Source: Chryseobacterium sp. Bi04
GTDB taxonomy: Bacteria; Bacteroidota; Bacteroidia; Flavobacteriales; Weeksellaceae
Assembly: GCF_918698085.1 (NCBI RefSeq)
Contig: NZ_CAKKLP010000007.1
Span: 1 to 64,000 of the forward strand
Reading direction: 5' to 3'
Length of the DNA: 64,000 bases
Shown here in pieces: positions 52,600-59,931 of the stretch. The number at the start of each line of letters is the position of its first letter. Positions within the stretch are counted from its first letter, which is position 1. Under the pieces are notes generated by a model. It was not told where the DNA came from. It was given only the letters and a program-made list of their open reading frames with translations, and did no database searches. The position numbers and the translations under genes were made by a program.

Positions 52600-52926
52600 A
52601 TGAAATTATTACCATATTTAAGTATTTTCTTTATTTTTCATTCTTGTATGAGCTGTAAAAGTTATACAGAAATAATTTCTCAAGAAAAATGCAGTATAGT
52701 TGTAGAGATTCCACCAACAAAATATCCTGATTTATTTAAAACAAAAGGATATGATCCTGTAACTAATAAATCTAAATTTTGTGAAAGCGATAATAGATGG
52801 TGGAATTTATACAAAAAAGAGATAAATGCTGGAGATACTATAATAAAAGAAAAGAAAAAATTAACATTTAGTATTCATAAAAAGGATACGATAATTACCC
52901 ATGAATGGAAATGTTATGAAGACTAA
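52600..52926 (+). CDS. Small lipoprotein, candidate immunity protein of the RHS tip
   Basis: 108 aa from the ATG at 52600; an in-frame TTG at 52546 lies within the RHS gene and is rejected. The signal segment LSIFFIFHSCMSC has two possible lipobox Cys. The mature part is Lys-rich, with KGYDPVTNKSKFC, NRWWNLYKKEI, and HKKDTIITHEWKCYED. It starts 7 nt after the RHS stop, the usual place of an immunity gene. A homologue follows the orphan tip at 54556. An envelope-anchored immunity protein would suit a toxin acting in the periplasm or membrane; this is inference. Confidence 0.75.
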   Translation: MKLLPYLSIFFIFHSCMSCKSYTEIISQEKCSIVVEIPPTKYPDLFKTKGYDPVTNKSKFCESDNRWWNLYKKEINAGDTIIKEKKKLTFSIHKKDTIITHEWKCYED

Positions 52927-52932
52927 AATAAA

Positions 52933-53052
52933 GAGGCCGTCTCACAACTCGTGAAAACGGCCTTTTTTATGAAATTTTCCTGTACCCCTATATGAGAAGG
53001 GTTTTCGTTTAAATGATTCTCAACCCACATCGTTTAGTTGTGAGACGGCTTC
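52933..53052. repeat. 120-bp segment with 17-bp inverted ends, including a terminator
   Basis: GAGGCCGTCTCACAACT at 52933-52949 is mirrored by AGTTGTGAGACGGCTTC at 53036-53052 (one mismatch). Inside the left part GGCCGT...ACGGCC followed by TTTTTT (52936-52967) makes a terminator for the plus-strand lipoprotein gene. The whole sits between two convergent genes. It could be a pair of opposed terminators or a small mobile palindromic element. Confidence 0.6.
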
Positions 53053-53055
53053 TTT

Positions 53056-53499
53056 TTATTTATTTGGAACAATGTCAAAATCTATTCTATAGCCAGTGAT
53101 TTTGATTGTATCATTTTCCTTTTTTAAAGAAATTATTTCTTTTGTTTTTCCGTAGTTTCTATTAACGTCATAGGTTAACTCATATTCTGAAAAAGAGTTT
53201 GTTCCTTTAGAAACAAATGTTCGCCAACTATTAAGACTATCACTTTGAATTTCTCCATATTCATTTTCTGTTTTATCAATAACTTGGTATAATTTATCTT
53301 TATTGGTCACCTTAAAAAAATTATTACCAAACAGCTTAGACATTTCTTCTCTGTTATTTTGTTTTATTAATGAATAAAATCTATCAACCACCTTTTGAGC
53401 ATCTTGCTTATCAGACTCTCTATTTTCATAGGTATTATTAAAATTGCAGCTTGTTAGAAAAAAAGAAATAAAAAATAATATATGTAGTTTCATTATCAT
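53056..53499 (-). CDS. Small lipoprotein (DUF4019/DUF3887-like), paralogue of 54909-55346
   Basis: 147 aa. Lipobox Cys is near residue 18 (FLTSCNFNN). It shares with the 54909-55346 product the stretch YENRE(S/A)DKQDAQKV(V/I)(D/N)(R/K)FY, the core KLF...FFK and the end (S/K)YRxDFDI(V/I)P(N/K)K. The fold pattern (N-terminal helix, then four strands) resembles small NTF2/DUF4019-type lipoproteins. It is convergent with the candidate immunity gene. Its duplication with each RHS tip suggests membership in the toxin cassette, perhaps as a second immunity or accessory protein. Confidence 0.75.
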   Translation of the reverse strand: MIMKLHILFFISFFLTSCNFNNTYENRESDKQDAQKVVDRFYSLIKQNNREEMSKLFGNNFFKVTNKDKLYQVIDKTENEYGEIQSDSLNSWRTFVSKGTNSFSEYELTYDVNRNYGKTKEIISLKKENDTIKITGYRIDFDIVPNK

Positions 53500-53515
53500 T
53501 TGATTTTTTAATAAA

Positions 53516-53523
53516 CAAATTTA
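53516..53523 (-). promoter_or_regulatory. Candidate -7 box for the 53056-53499 lipoprotein
   Basis: TAAATTTG on the minus strand fits TAnnTTTG, 16 nt before the ATG at 53499. No clear -33 element. Confidence 0.4.
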
Positions 53524-53561
53524 ATAATTTTAGTTGGTCTGAAAACAGGGAAGTCTTCATA

Positions 53562-54548
53562 ATGAATAAGCTTTCCTACAATATTCCGGATTGTTATTTT
53601 TACCAGTCCCAACGGCAGAAGACTAAGTACAATGGAAAAGAGCTTCAAGAGACCGGAATGTATGATTATGGGGCGAGATTTTATATGCCGGATTTGGGAA
53701 GATGGGGTGTTGTGGATCCACTGGCAGAAACCTCTAGGAGATGGTCGACATATACCTATGCTTACAACAATCCAATCAGATTTATTGATCCGGATGGGAG
53801 ACAGGGAACAGATTGGTTTAGTAATTCCATGGGACAGATGGTGTTTAGAGATGATGTAAAAAGCCAACAAGATCTTACAGACAAAGGAATCAAAGGAACA
53901 TATGAAGGAGAAACGGCTCAGCGGGGAAATTTAAATTATGCTGCAAATGGAGTAGTTTATGATGAATCTTCTGGAGGGAAACCAATTGCTGATGGAAGAG
54001 TTTATGATGTTGGAGAGGTTAAAATAACTCCTAAAAGTGTTACTGCCGAAAGAAATCTTCAAGCTGCAAGAACAAGACTTGGAGCTGCTGAATCTGCTAT
54101 GTTTGGAAAGTACGCTATAGGGATTACTTTTGGAGGTTCTTTTGCTCAGAGCTCAGGAAGTTTAACCTTAGCTTATAACTTAGGTACTGGCCAAGCAAAT
54201 TTGTTTGGAACTTATGGAGTGCAGGATTTACCAAGTATAGGAATGGGCTTTCAATTTAACATGATGAATGCCTACGGAACTAATCCTGACGGATCTAAAT
54301 ATACAGATGTTTTTGGCGGTGCAGTAGGGGAATCCACTGCATACTCAGGGTCTTATGAAGTAGGTGGAGAATACAGCAAAAGTTCATCAAATGGAAAGTT
54401 TTCTCCTTATGGTACAGAAACAAGAAGTCTTAATTTAGAATTAGGGTATAGTGCTGGAAAATCTAAAACAAATACTATAAGTATAAGTAATTGGATGAAA
54501 GCTAATCCCCAATATTTTAGGATTGGGAAATCCCCCAATTTAAATTAA
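53562..54548 (+). CDS. Orphan RHS C-terminal module (partial core plus alternative toxin tip)
   Basis: 328 aa, no signal peptide and no YD-repeat shell. After about 20 unrelated residues it enters the RHS core at [31 protein letters not shown] and [12 protein letters not shown], then the shared linker, then a tip homologous to but clearly different from that of the full RHS protein (shared [11 protein letters not shown]; different ends, here [11 protein letters not shown]). It has no export signal, so it probably does not act alone. The layout matches the orphan rhs-CT cassettes of enterobacterial rhs loci, which replace the tip of the main gene by recombination. That function here is inferred. 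Confidence 0.82.
   Translation: MNKLSYNIPDCYFYQSQRQKTKYNGKELQETGMYDYGARFYMPDLGRWGVVDPLAETSRRWSTYTYAYNNPIRFIDPDGRQGTDWFSNSMGQMVFRDDVKSQQDLTDKGIKGTYEGETAQRGNLNYAANGVVYDESSGGKPIADGRVYDVGEVKITPKSVTAERNLQAARTRLGAAESAMFGKYAIGITFGGSFAQSSGSLTLAYNLGTGQANLFGTYGVQDLPSIGMGFQFNMMNAYGTNPDGSKYTDVFGGAVGESTAYSGSYEVGGEYSKSSSNGKFSPYGTETRSLNLELGYSAGKSKTNTISISNWMKANPQYFRIGKSPNLN
53799..54110 (+). repeat. Long direct repeat, copy in the orphan RHS module
   Basis: Partner of 51813-52124 (near-identical over ~312 bp). The divergence begins sharply after GCTATGTTTGGAAA, which marks the boundary between linker and tip. Confidence 0.85.
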
Positions 54549-54555
54549 ATGTATA

Positions 54556-54880
54556 ATGAAATTATTTATAATTATTAGTTTTCTTTTTTTATTTTCTTGT
54601 GGAAAAGTGAACTGTGATGAGTATACTAAAATGCTTTCTAAAGAAGAATGTCTAATAGTAGTTGAAAAACTTCCTACGTCTTCTGTCTATTTTGAAGTAA
54701 AAGGTTATGATCCACGTACACAAAAGCCTAAAGTTTGTAAAAACTACTAATCGATGGTGGAATTTATATTGGAACGAAGTAGAAATTGGTGATACAATAG
54801 TGAAAAATAAAGGGGAGTTAAGTTTTAATATTCATAAAAAAGATACTATTATTACCCATTCTTGGAAATGCTATGAATAG
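54556..54880 (+). pseudogene. Frameshifted homologue of the 108-aa immunity-candidate lipoprotein
   Basis: The first 64 codons encode a lipoprotein start (IISFLFLFSCGKVNC), TKMLSKEECLIVVEKLPTS and KGYDPRTQKPKVCKNY, ending at a stop near 54750. The homology then continues one base out of frame: NRWWNLYWNEVEIGDTIVKN, later HKKDTIITHSWKCYE and a stop at 54880. This parallels the whole 52600-52926 product. One extra T in the TACTAATCGATGG region explains the break. It is either a recent inactivation or a sequencing error. It starts 7 nt after the orphan tip, the same spacing as in the first cassette. Confidence 0.8.
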
Positions 54881-54908
54881 AAAAAAATAAAGCGGAATTT
54901 TTTCGCTT

Positions 54909-55346
54909 TTATTTTTTTGGTATAATATCAAAATCAAGTCGATAAGAGATTATTTTAACAGTATCATTTTCTTTCTGCAGTCTAAAATATTCTTTTGTTT
55001 GAGTGGAATCTCTTGTAACAAGATATGAAAGTTTATATTTGGAGATAGAATTAGATCCCTTAATTATTTGTGTCCAGCTATCTGTAAGTTCATAATCTTT
55101 TACTTTTCCAAAATCATTATCTGTTTTATCTAAAATTTGTTCAAATCTTTCTTTTCCTACTTCCTTGAAAAATCGATCACTAAATAATTTAAAAACCTCT
55201 TTATTATTATCTTCTTTTATTAAAAAATAAAATTTATTAATAACTTTTTGGGCGTCTTGTTTATCAGCTTCTCTATTTTCATAGATTTTATCGTAACTAC
55301 ATCCTATAAAAAGAAAAGAAATCAGTGTTAAAATATATTTTTTCAT
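54909..55346 (-). CDS. Small lipoprotein (DUF4019/DUF3887-like), paralogue of 53056-53499
   Basis: 145 aa. Lipobox Cys is near residue 16 (FLFIGCSYDK). It is homologous to the 53056-53499 product across its length ([48 protein letters not shown]). It is convergent with the frameshifted immunity-candidate gene, repeating the arrangement of the first cassette. Function unknown. Confidence 0.75.
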   Translation of the reverse strand: MKKYILTLISFLFIGCSYDKIYENREADKQDAQKVINKFYFLIKEDNNKEVFKLFSDRFFKEVGKERFEQILDKTDNDFGKVKDYELTDSWTQIIKGSNSISKYKLSYLVTRDSTQTKEYFRLQKENDTVKIISYRLDFDIIPKK

Positions 55347-55450
55347 TTTTGAATTTAATATAAAAAAAAGCTACTACACAATACTATATTTAAAAATGTA
55401 AATGATAAAAGCCCTTGTATATCCAATAATGACTTTATGTTTTATATGAG

Positions 55451-56005
55451 TTATTTCAACCGGTCCGGGTTCTGTTTCAAAAAACTATCCCAGCCGGAAT
55501 ATGATTTTGTATCTGCAATGGTTCCGGAATTGAAATGATGGCATACGGCAACGGCAAGGCCATCGGAGGCATCCAGGTATTTTGTGGGGAATTCCTTTAG
55601 GTTAAGAAGGTTCTGAAGCATTCCTGCTACCTGTTCTTTACTGGCATTTCCGTTTCCGGTAATGGCCATTTTAATTTTTTTAGGAGAATATTCTGTGATG
55701 GGAATATTTCTGTGGAGGCTGGCAGCCATGGCTACACCCTGGGCACGGCCTAATTTTAACATACTCTGTACATTTTTCCCAAAGAAAGGGGCTTCAAGAG
55801 CTACTTCGTCAGGATGGAATTCATCAATGAGCGCTAACGTCTTATCAAAAATATATTTAAGCTTCGTTTCGTGATTAGGATATTTTTTTAAGATCAGTTC
55901 ATGAATGGAGATCATTTCCATTTTACCTTTTTTAACGGAAATAAGACCAAACCCCATGATAGCTGTTCCGGGATCAATACCTAAAATTATTTTCTCTGAA
56001 ATCAT
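55451..56005 (-). CDS. ruvC: Crossover junction endodeoxyribonuclease RuvC
   Basis: 184 aa, near the usual 170-180. It resolves Holliday junctions with RuvAB. The four acidic catalytic residues are visible: Asp11 in IILGIDPGTAIMGFG, Glu71 in ALEAPFFGKN, and Asp145 and Asp148 in YLDASDGLAVAVCHH. LKLGRAQGVAMA is also conserved. It is not adjacent to ruvA or ruvB, as is common in Bacteroidota. Confidence 0.96.
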   Translation of the reverse strand: MISEKIILGIDPGTAIMGFGLISVKKGKMEMISIHELILKKYPNHETKLKYIFDKTLALIDEFHPDEVALEAPFFGKNVQSMLKLGRAQGVAMAASLHRNIPITEYSPKKIKMAITGNGNASKEQVAGMLQNLLNLKEFPTKYLDASDGLAVAVCHHFNSGTIADTKSYSGWDSFLKQNPDRLK

Positions 56006-56107
56006 TGGTTCAAAGATAAGGACTTTCTGCCATCTTTTCAGTCATCAAAAAAAGTCAAATAGGAGTGATTTGTATTTAAAAGTTTATTAACTTTAAAAAA
56101 AATAGAC

Positions 56108-56599
56108 ATGAAAAATTTGATCAATTTATTAATCGTTCCCTCTTTTCTGTTTTGTAGTTTTCAGAAAGAGAGTGGGTTAGCTTCGTACGGGAGTGTGGCA
56201 GTAGAAAATACGGTAGAAAAAGGTGACCGGATTATTTATTTGTTTTTTAAAGCAGATAAAGACCGATCCGGAAGTGAAAAAATTATCCTTCAGGAAAGCA
56301 AAATTTCGGAAGGTAAGATGAAGTCAATGCCTTCTTTTGACCGAAAAGAAGTTCAAAACGGGGATTTTATTATTACGCTTGTAGAAACGGGAGGCAAAGA
56401 AATTGCCAGCCAGCATATAAAAGATCCTCTGAATCCGGAACTTGAAGTCTATGAAAAAGAAGGGATGTCCCGGCATAAGGCTTCACTTCAAAATGCCGAG
56501 TTCAGCGTGAGGTTTCCCTATTCTGAAAATATGGGTCTTGTAAAAATTGAAAAAGCCACAGACAATGGTGTAAAGCTATTATTCACTCAAAAACTATAA
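56108..56599 (+). CDS. Secreted or lipid-anchored protein of unknown function
   Basis: 163 aa. A hydrophobic N-terminus (LINLLIVPSFLFCSF) with Cys near residue 17 suggests a signal peptide, possibly a lipoprotein. The body is a mixed beta protein with KIILQESKISEGKMKSMP and a C-terminal VRFPYSENMGLVKIEK. It lies 2 nt before the M64 peptidase gene, so the two are in an operon. Possibly an accessory protein of the peptidase; no family recognised. Confidence 0.75.
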   Translation: MKNLINLLIVPSFLFCSFQKESGLASYGSVAVENTVEKGDRIIYLFFKADKDRSGSEKIILQESKISEGKMKSMPSFDRKEVQNGDFIITLVETGGKEIASQHIKDPLNPELEVYEKEGMSRHKASLQNAEFSVRFPYSENMGLVKIEKATDNGVKLLFTQKL

Positions 56600-56601
56600 T
56601 C

Positions 56602-57963
56602 ATGAAAAAAATATTATTATCTCTTCTTATGGGAAGCAGCTGTTTTGGACAGGTATTTGACAAAGTTCCCCTTTTACAGAGTGGCAGCAATGATAAACGT
56701 GTTATTATTGCGGTTTTAGGGGATGGTTTTACTGCTGCACAGCAAACATCTTTTGTGTCATCAGCTCAGTCAACCATTGATTATCTTTTTACCAAAAGTC
56801 CTTACAAAGAATACAAAAATTATTTTAATGCCTATGCCGTGAAAGTAGTTTCTGCTGAAACGGGCGTTAAGCATCCCGGAACGGCTACTGATGTTACAGA
56901 ACCCGTAATACCGGTTTCAAATCCCAATAATTATCTGGGGTCTACCTTTGATGTTGGGGTTCATAGATGTATTTACAGCAATACAACCAATAAAGTAGGA
57001 CAGGTACTGGCTGCCAATATCCCGGATTATGATATCACGTATGTACTGGGTAATTCTACAGAATATGGCGGTTGTGGAGGCACCTATGCCTTTGCATCGT
57101 TGAATGGTTCTGCCAGTGAAATTGTAGTTCATGAGCTGGGGCATTCTTTTGGGAAATTAGCAGATGAATATTGGTTTGCCGGTTCTCTTGAGTCTCCCAA
57201 TAAAACCCAAAACTCTAATCCGGCTACTATAAAATGGAAAAACTGGGTAGGATTAAACAGTGTGGGAGTCTATCCGTATACAGAAAGCCCAAGCTGGTTC
57301 AGACCGCATCAGAGCTGTGAGATGAGGTACCTTAACCAGCAGTTTTGCTCCGTTTGTAAAGAAGCAATTATTGAAAAAATCCATTCTTTAGTTTCTCCCG
57401 TAGATTCTTATACTCCAGCCAACAATACTACCTTAAGTGCGAGTTCCAATATCACGTTTACAGTGAATGAAATTCTTCCGATTCCCAATACCTTAGTGAA
57501 TACCTGGAAATTGAACGGTGCTGCTCTTAGTGCAACAGGAAATACACTAACAGTTACCCCTGCTCAGCTGAACAATGGCAATAATACTTTATTATTTTCG
57601 GTAACAGATAATAATCCGCTGTTAAAAGTAGATAACCACAGTACGCTTCATCTTACCAATATTACATGGACCTTAAGTAAGTCGACGCTTAGAGTTGCAG
57701 ATATAAAAGCAATAGAAAGAAAATTCAGTATATATCCGAATCCTGGTGATGGAGAATTTTCTATCCGGGGAAAACAGGATTTTTCCAAAAATACGAAAGT
57801 GGAAATCTATGATGCTTCTGGAAAACTGATTTCTGCAAAATTTGAATTAAAAGATGCATCAACGATCTATGTTGATATCAGGAATGTTCCTTCGGGCTCT
57901 TACCTTCTGAATGTAGCAGAAGACGGACAGCCTGTTATTTCTCAGAAAATAATAAAAGAATAG
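56602..57963 (+). CDS. M64-family metallopeptidase with T9SS type A sorting domain
   Basis: 453 aa. A signal peptide ends near CFGQ. Residues about 25-260 are the M64 (IgA peptidase) domain: RVIIAVLGDGFTAAQQ at the start and the zinc site VVHELGHSFGKLADEY (His177, Glu178, His181, with Glu189 in the family's extended motif), then SCEMRYLNQQFCSVC. An Ig-like domain lies at about 270-360. The last ~75 residues are a type IX C-terminal domain (FSIYPNPGDGEFSIRG, IYDASGKLISAKF, GSYLLNVAEDGQ). It is expected on the cell surface or in the medium. Known M64 members cleave immunoglobulin A; the substrate here is unknown. Confidence 0.93.
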   Translation: MKKILLSLLMGSSCFGQVFDKVPLLQSGSNDKRVIIAVLGDGFTAAQQTSFVSSAQSTIDYLFTKSPYKEYKNYFNAYAVKVVSAETGVKHPGTATDVTEPVIPVSNPNNYLGSTFDVGVHRCIYSNTTNKVGQVLAANIPDYDITYVLGNSTEYGGCGGTYAFASLNGSASEIVVHELGHSFGKLADEYWFAGSLESPNKTQNSNPATIKWKNWVGLNSVGVYPYTESPSWFRPHQSCEMRYLNQQFCSVCKEAIIEKIHSLVSPVDSYTPANNTTLSASSNITFTVNEILPIPNTLVNTWKLNGAALSATGNTLTVTPAQLNNGNNTLLFSVTDNNPLLKVDNHSTLHLTNITWTLSKSTLRVADIKAIERKFSIYPNPGDGEFSIRGKQDFSKNTKVEIYDASGKLISAKFELKDASTIYVDIRNVPSGSYLLNVAEDGQPVISQKIIKE

Positions 57964-57973
57964 ATAAACATAT

Positions 57974-58006
57974 AAACCGGCTTTTAACTGCCGGTTTTCT
58001 TTTTTA
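57974..58006. terminator. Terminator between convergent M64 peptidase and 2H phosphoesterase genes
   Basis: AAACCGGC pairs with GCCGGTTT, followed by TCTTTTTT on the plus strand. Confidence 0.85.
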
Positions 58007-58531
58007 GGTTTCTCTCAAGCTCTTTTCAGCAATGGGAATCCATCTGTAATCATGGCGGAGAAGTGAAATTTTATCAACTAGAAATTTAGTTTTATATTCT
58101 TTTGATTGATATTTCTCCCAGGCTTTAAGGTAATTTTCCCATGTCAGATCTCTGTATCCAACAGTCATATGCGGATTGAAAGAATATTTTGCGAAATTGA
58201 ACTGTTGTTTTACCCTGTTATAAAGCTCTGTTAAATTGGGGCTGTTTTCCGGATGAACAAAGATCACCGGATTCTTAGGATTGGGAAAACTTCCAAAACC
58301 ATTGAGCTCAATTTCAAAAGGAGACATTTGAGTGTCAATTTTCTGAAACGCTGTAAAAATATCACTTTCCAGTTCCATCTCTCTGGAGAATGGAGGAAAT
58401 AGGGTGATATGGGCATCATTCTTCAATGCTTTGGAGCTGCCATAGCACTCTGCAAGATCTTTCTTGAAAACCTTAACCTCTTCTATGATTTCCTTTGGTG
58501 GATAAATGGCTATGAAATACATCTTTTTCAT
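58004..58531 (-). CDS. 2H phosphoesterase (2'-5' RNA ligase-like)
   Basis: 175 aa. Two HxTx motifs define the family: AHITLFPPF near residue 42 and PHMTVGYRDL near residue 120. It is cytoplasmic, with no signal peptide. Family members act on 2',3'-cyclic or 2'-5' phosphodiester bonds in RNA or small nucleotides; the substrate here is open. Two possible ATGs occur (58531 and 58522); the first is used. Confidence 0.9.
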   Translation of the reverse strand: MKKMYFIAIYPPKEIIEEVKVFKKDLAECYGSSKALKNDAHITLFPPFSREMELESDIFTAFQKIDTQMSPFEIELNGFGSFPNPKNPVIFVHPENSPNLTELYNRVKQQFNFAKYSFNPHMTVGYRDLTWENYLKAWEKYQSKEYKTKFLVDKISLLRHDYRWIPIAEKSLRET

Positions 58532-58551
58532 ACAGTTGAAATGAGTGAAAG

Positions 58552-59667
58552 CTAAGGTACTTCATTTTTTTGCTTAAGCTGCATTATTATATTTTCAAGA
58601 TTGTCAGTAGTCTTTTTTATTTCAATATGTGGTTTGAAAACGAAGCCTTTTCCTTTTGCTTCGTCCGCAATATTGGAAAGAATGATTACAGAGGTCTTTG
58701 TTTCCGGATAATAGATATTCAGAGAAGGAGAACCTTTTATATATCCGCTGTGAAAATAGGAGACAGGCTTTCCGATATTCAGCATGATTCCATAGGCATA
58801 CCCCATTTTTCCAAAGATGGCATGATGTCTTTCTGCGCTTTTTGCCATAAACTGTTTTAAGGTTTCCGGTTTCAGTATTTTACCTCCATAAAGAGCATTA
58901 TTCCAGCGGTGAAGGTCCTGAATGGTAGAAAGTATTCCTCCGGCAGGAGTTCCTATTTCTTTTCCACCTAATCTTTTCGGCATATTCGGAACTTCTTCAC
59001 ACAGTGTTGCATTGCCTACATAAGCACTGGCGAAATTATTGCCTTTAAAAGTATTTCCTGTGGAAGAATTTGTCATTCCTGCTTTTTTAAAAAGCTCCTG
59101 TACATTTTCATCATAAGATCTTCCGGAAACTTTTTCTACAATTTTTCCCAACGTATTGAACCCGTCATTGGAATAGTAAAAATCTGAACCGCTTTTAAAC
59201 ATCAGCTTTCCGCCAAGAAGGTTCAGCCCGGAAGTATGGTTGAGAAGCTGGTGGATGGTAATATGTTCATAGTCTTTATTCTGGAATTCCTTTACATATT
59301 TAGAGGCTTTATCGGTAACATTCAGTTTTCCCTGTTCCATTTGAAGCAAAACCAGAGCAGCTGTAAATTGCTTACTCACGGAACCAATAGCAAAAATGGT
59401 ATTGCTGTCAATTTTTGCTTTTTTCTTAAAATTTGAATACCCGTTTTCTTTTCTGTAAAGCTGCAGAGAATCCTTAAAGACGGCCACACTTCCATTGAAA
59501 TGGTACTTTTTAAAGACAGAATCAATCTGTTGTTCTAAAAGTGTGGTTTGAAAAGCAGTAATGGTAGAGTCAATGACAGCATTTTTATCAATGGGAGCTT
59601 GAGAAGGTTCAGTTTTACACGAAAGTAAAGAACAGAATAATACCAGGAGTGCTAAATTTTTTATCAC
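58552..59667 (-). CDS. Class C beta-lactamase-like serine hydrolase, lipoprotein
   Basis: 371 aa from a GTG start, which places a lipoprotein signal (LALLVLFCSLLSCKTEPS, Cys17) at the N-terminus. The SxxK motif is at Ser96-Lys99 in IFAIGSVSKQF. The YxN motif is YSN at 165-167. The third motif is represented by SYFHSGYIKGSPS near 315. This is the penicillin-binding-protein/esterase EstB type (PF00144). It is probably an envelope D,D-peptidase or esterase rather than a resistance beta-lactamase. It lies 20 nt upstream of the 2H phosphoesterase gene on the same strand. Confidence 0.9.
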   Translation of the reverse strand: MIKNLALLVLFCSLLSCKTEPSQAPIDKNAVIDSTITAFQTTLLEQQIDSVFKKYHFNGSVAVFKDSLQLYRKENGYSNFKKKAKIDSNTIFAIGSVSKQFTAALVLLQMEQGKLNVTDKASKYVKEFQNKDYEHITIHQLLNHTSGLNLLGGKLMFKSGSDFYYSNDGFNTLGKIVEKVSGRSYDENVQELFKKAGMTNSSTGNTFKGNNFASAYVGNATLCEEVPNMPKRLGGKEIGTPAGGILSTIQDLHRWNNALYGGKILKPETLKQFMAKSAERHHAIFGKMGYAYGIMLNIGKPVSYFHSGYIKGSPSLNIYYPETKTSVIILSNIADEAKGKGFVFKPHIEIKKTTDNLENIIMQLKQKNEVP

Positions 59668-59899
59668 GGATGTTTGTGTTATAGGTTATAAATTATTTCA
59701 ATATTTTTTCGAGACCACAGATCATTGATGGGAATATATTCTTTGAGCAGAGATCAGGTGTTTTTATTTTTAAAATTCAATAGGGTATTCTAAAGATAGT
59801 GAAATCTTTAAAAGTTTCAAAAGGATGCAAAATGCGTGCTAGGAATGAATTTAACGGGATTTTTTATAGGAACTTACTCTAAACTTAAAGAGTATTTAA

Positions 59900-59907
59900 T
59901 ACATTTG
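59900..59907 (+). promoter_or_regulatory. Possible -7 box of the decarboxylase pseudogene
   Basis: TACATTTG fits TAnnTTTG, 24 nt before the ATG at 59932. Confidence 0.3.
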
Positions 59908-59931
59908 AAAGATTATAAGCAACCTACCATC

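Noticed and set aside
53508..53870. 120-codon minus-strand ORF opposite the orphan RHS module
   Set aside because: It is antisense to the conserved RHS core ([11 protein letters not shown] region); no independent evidence.
58552..59667. Antibiotic-resistance beta-lactamase
   Set aside because: The SxxK and YxN motifs fit the wider EstB/penicillin-binding-protein group; the third motif is HSG-type rather than KTG, and no resistance context is present.
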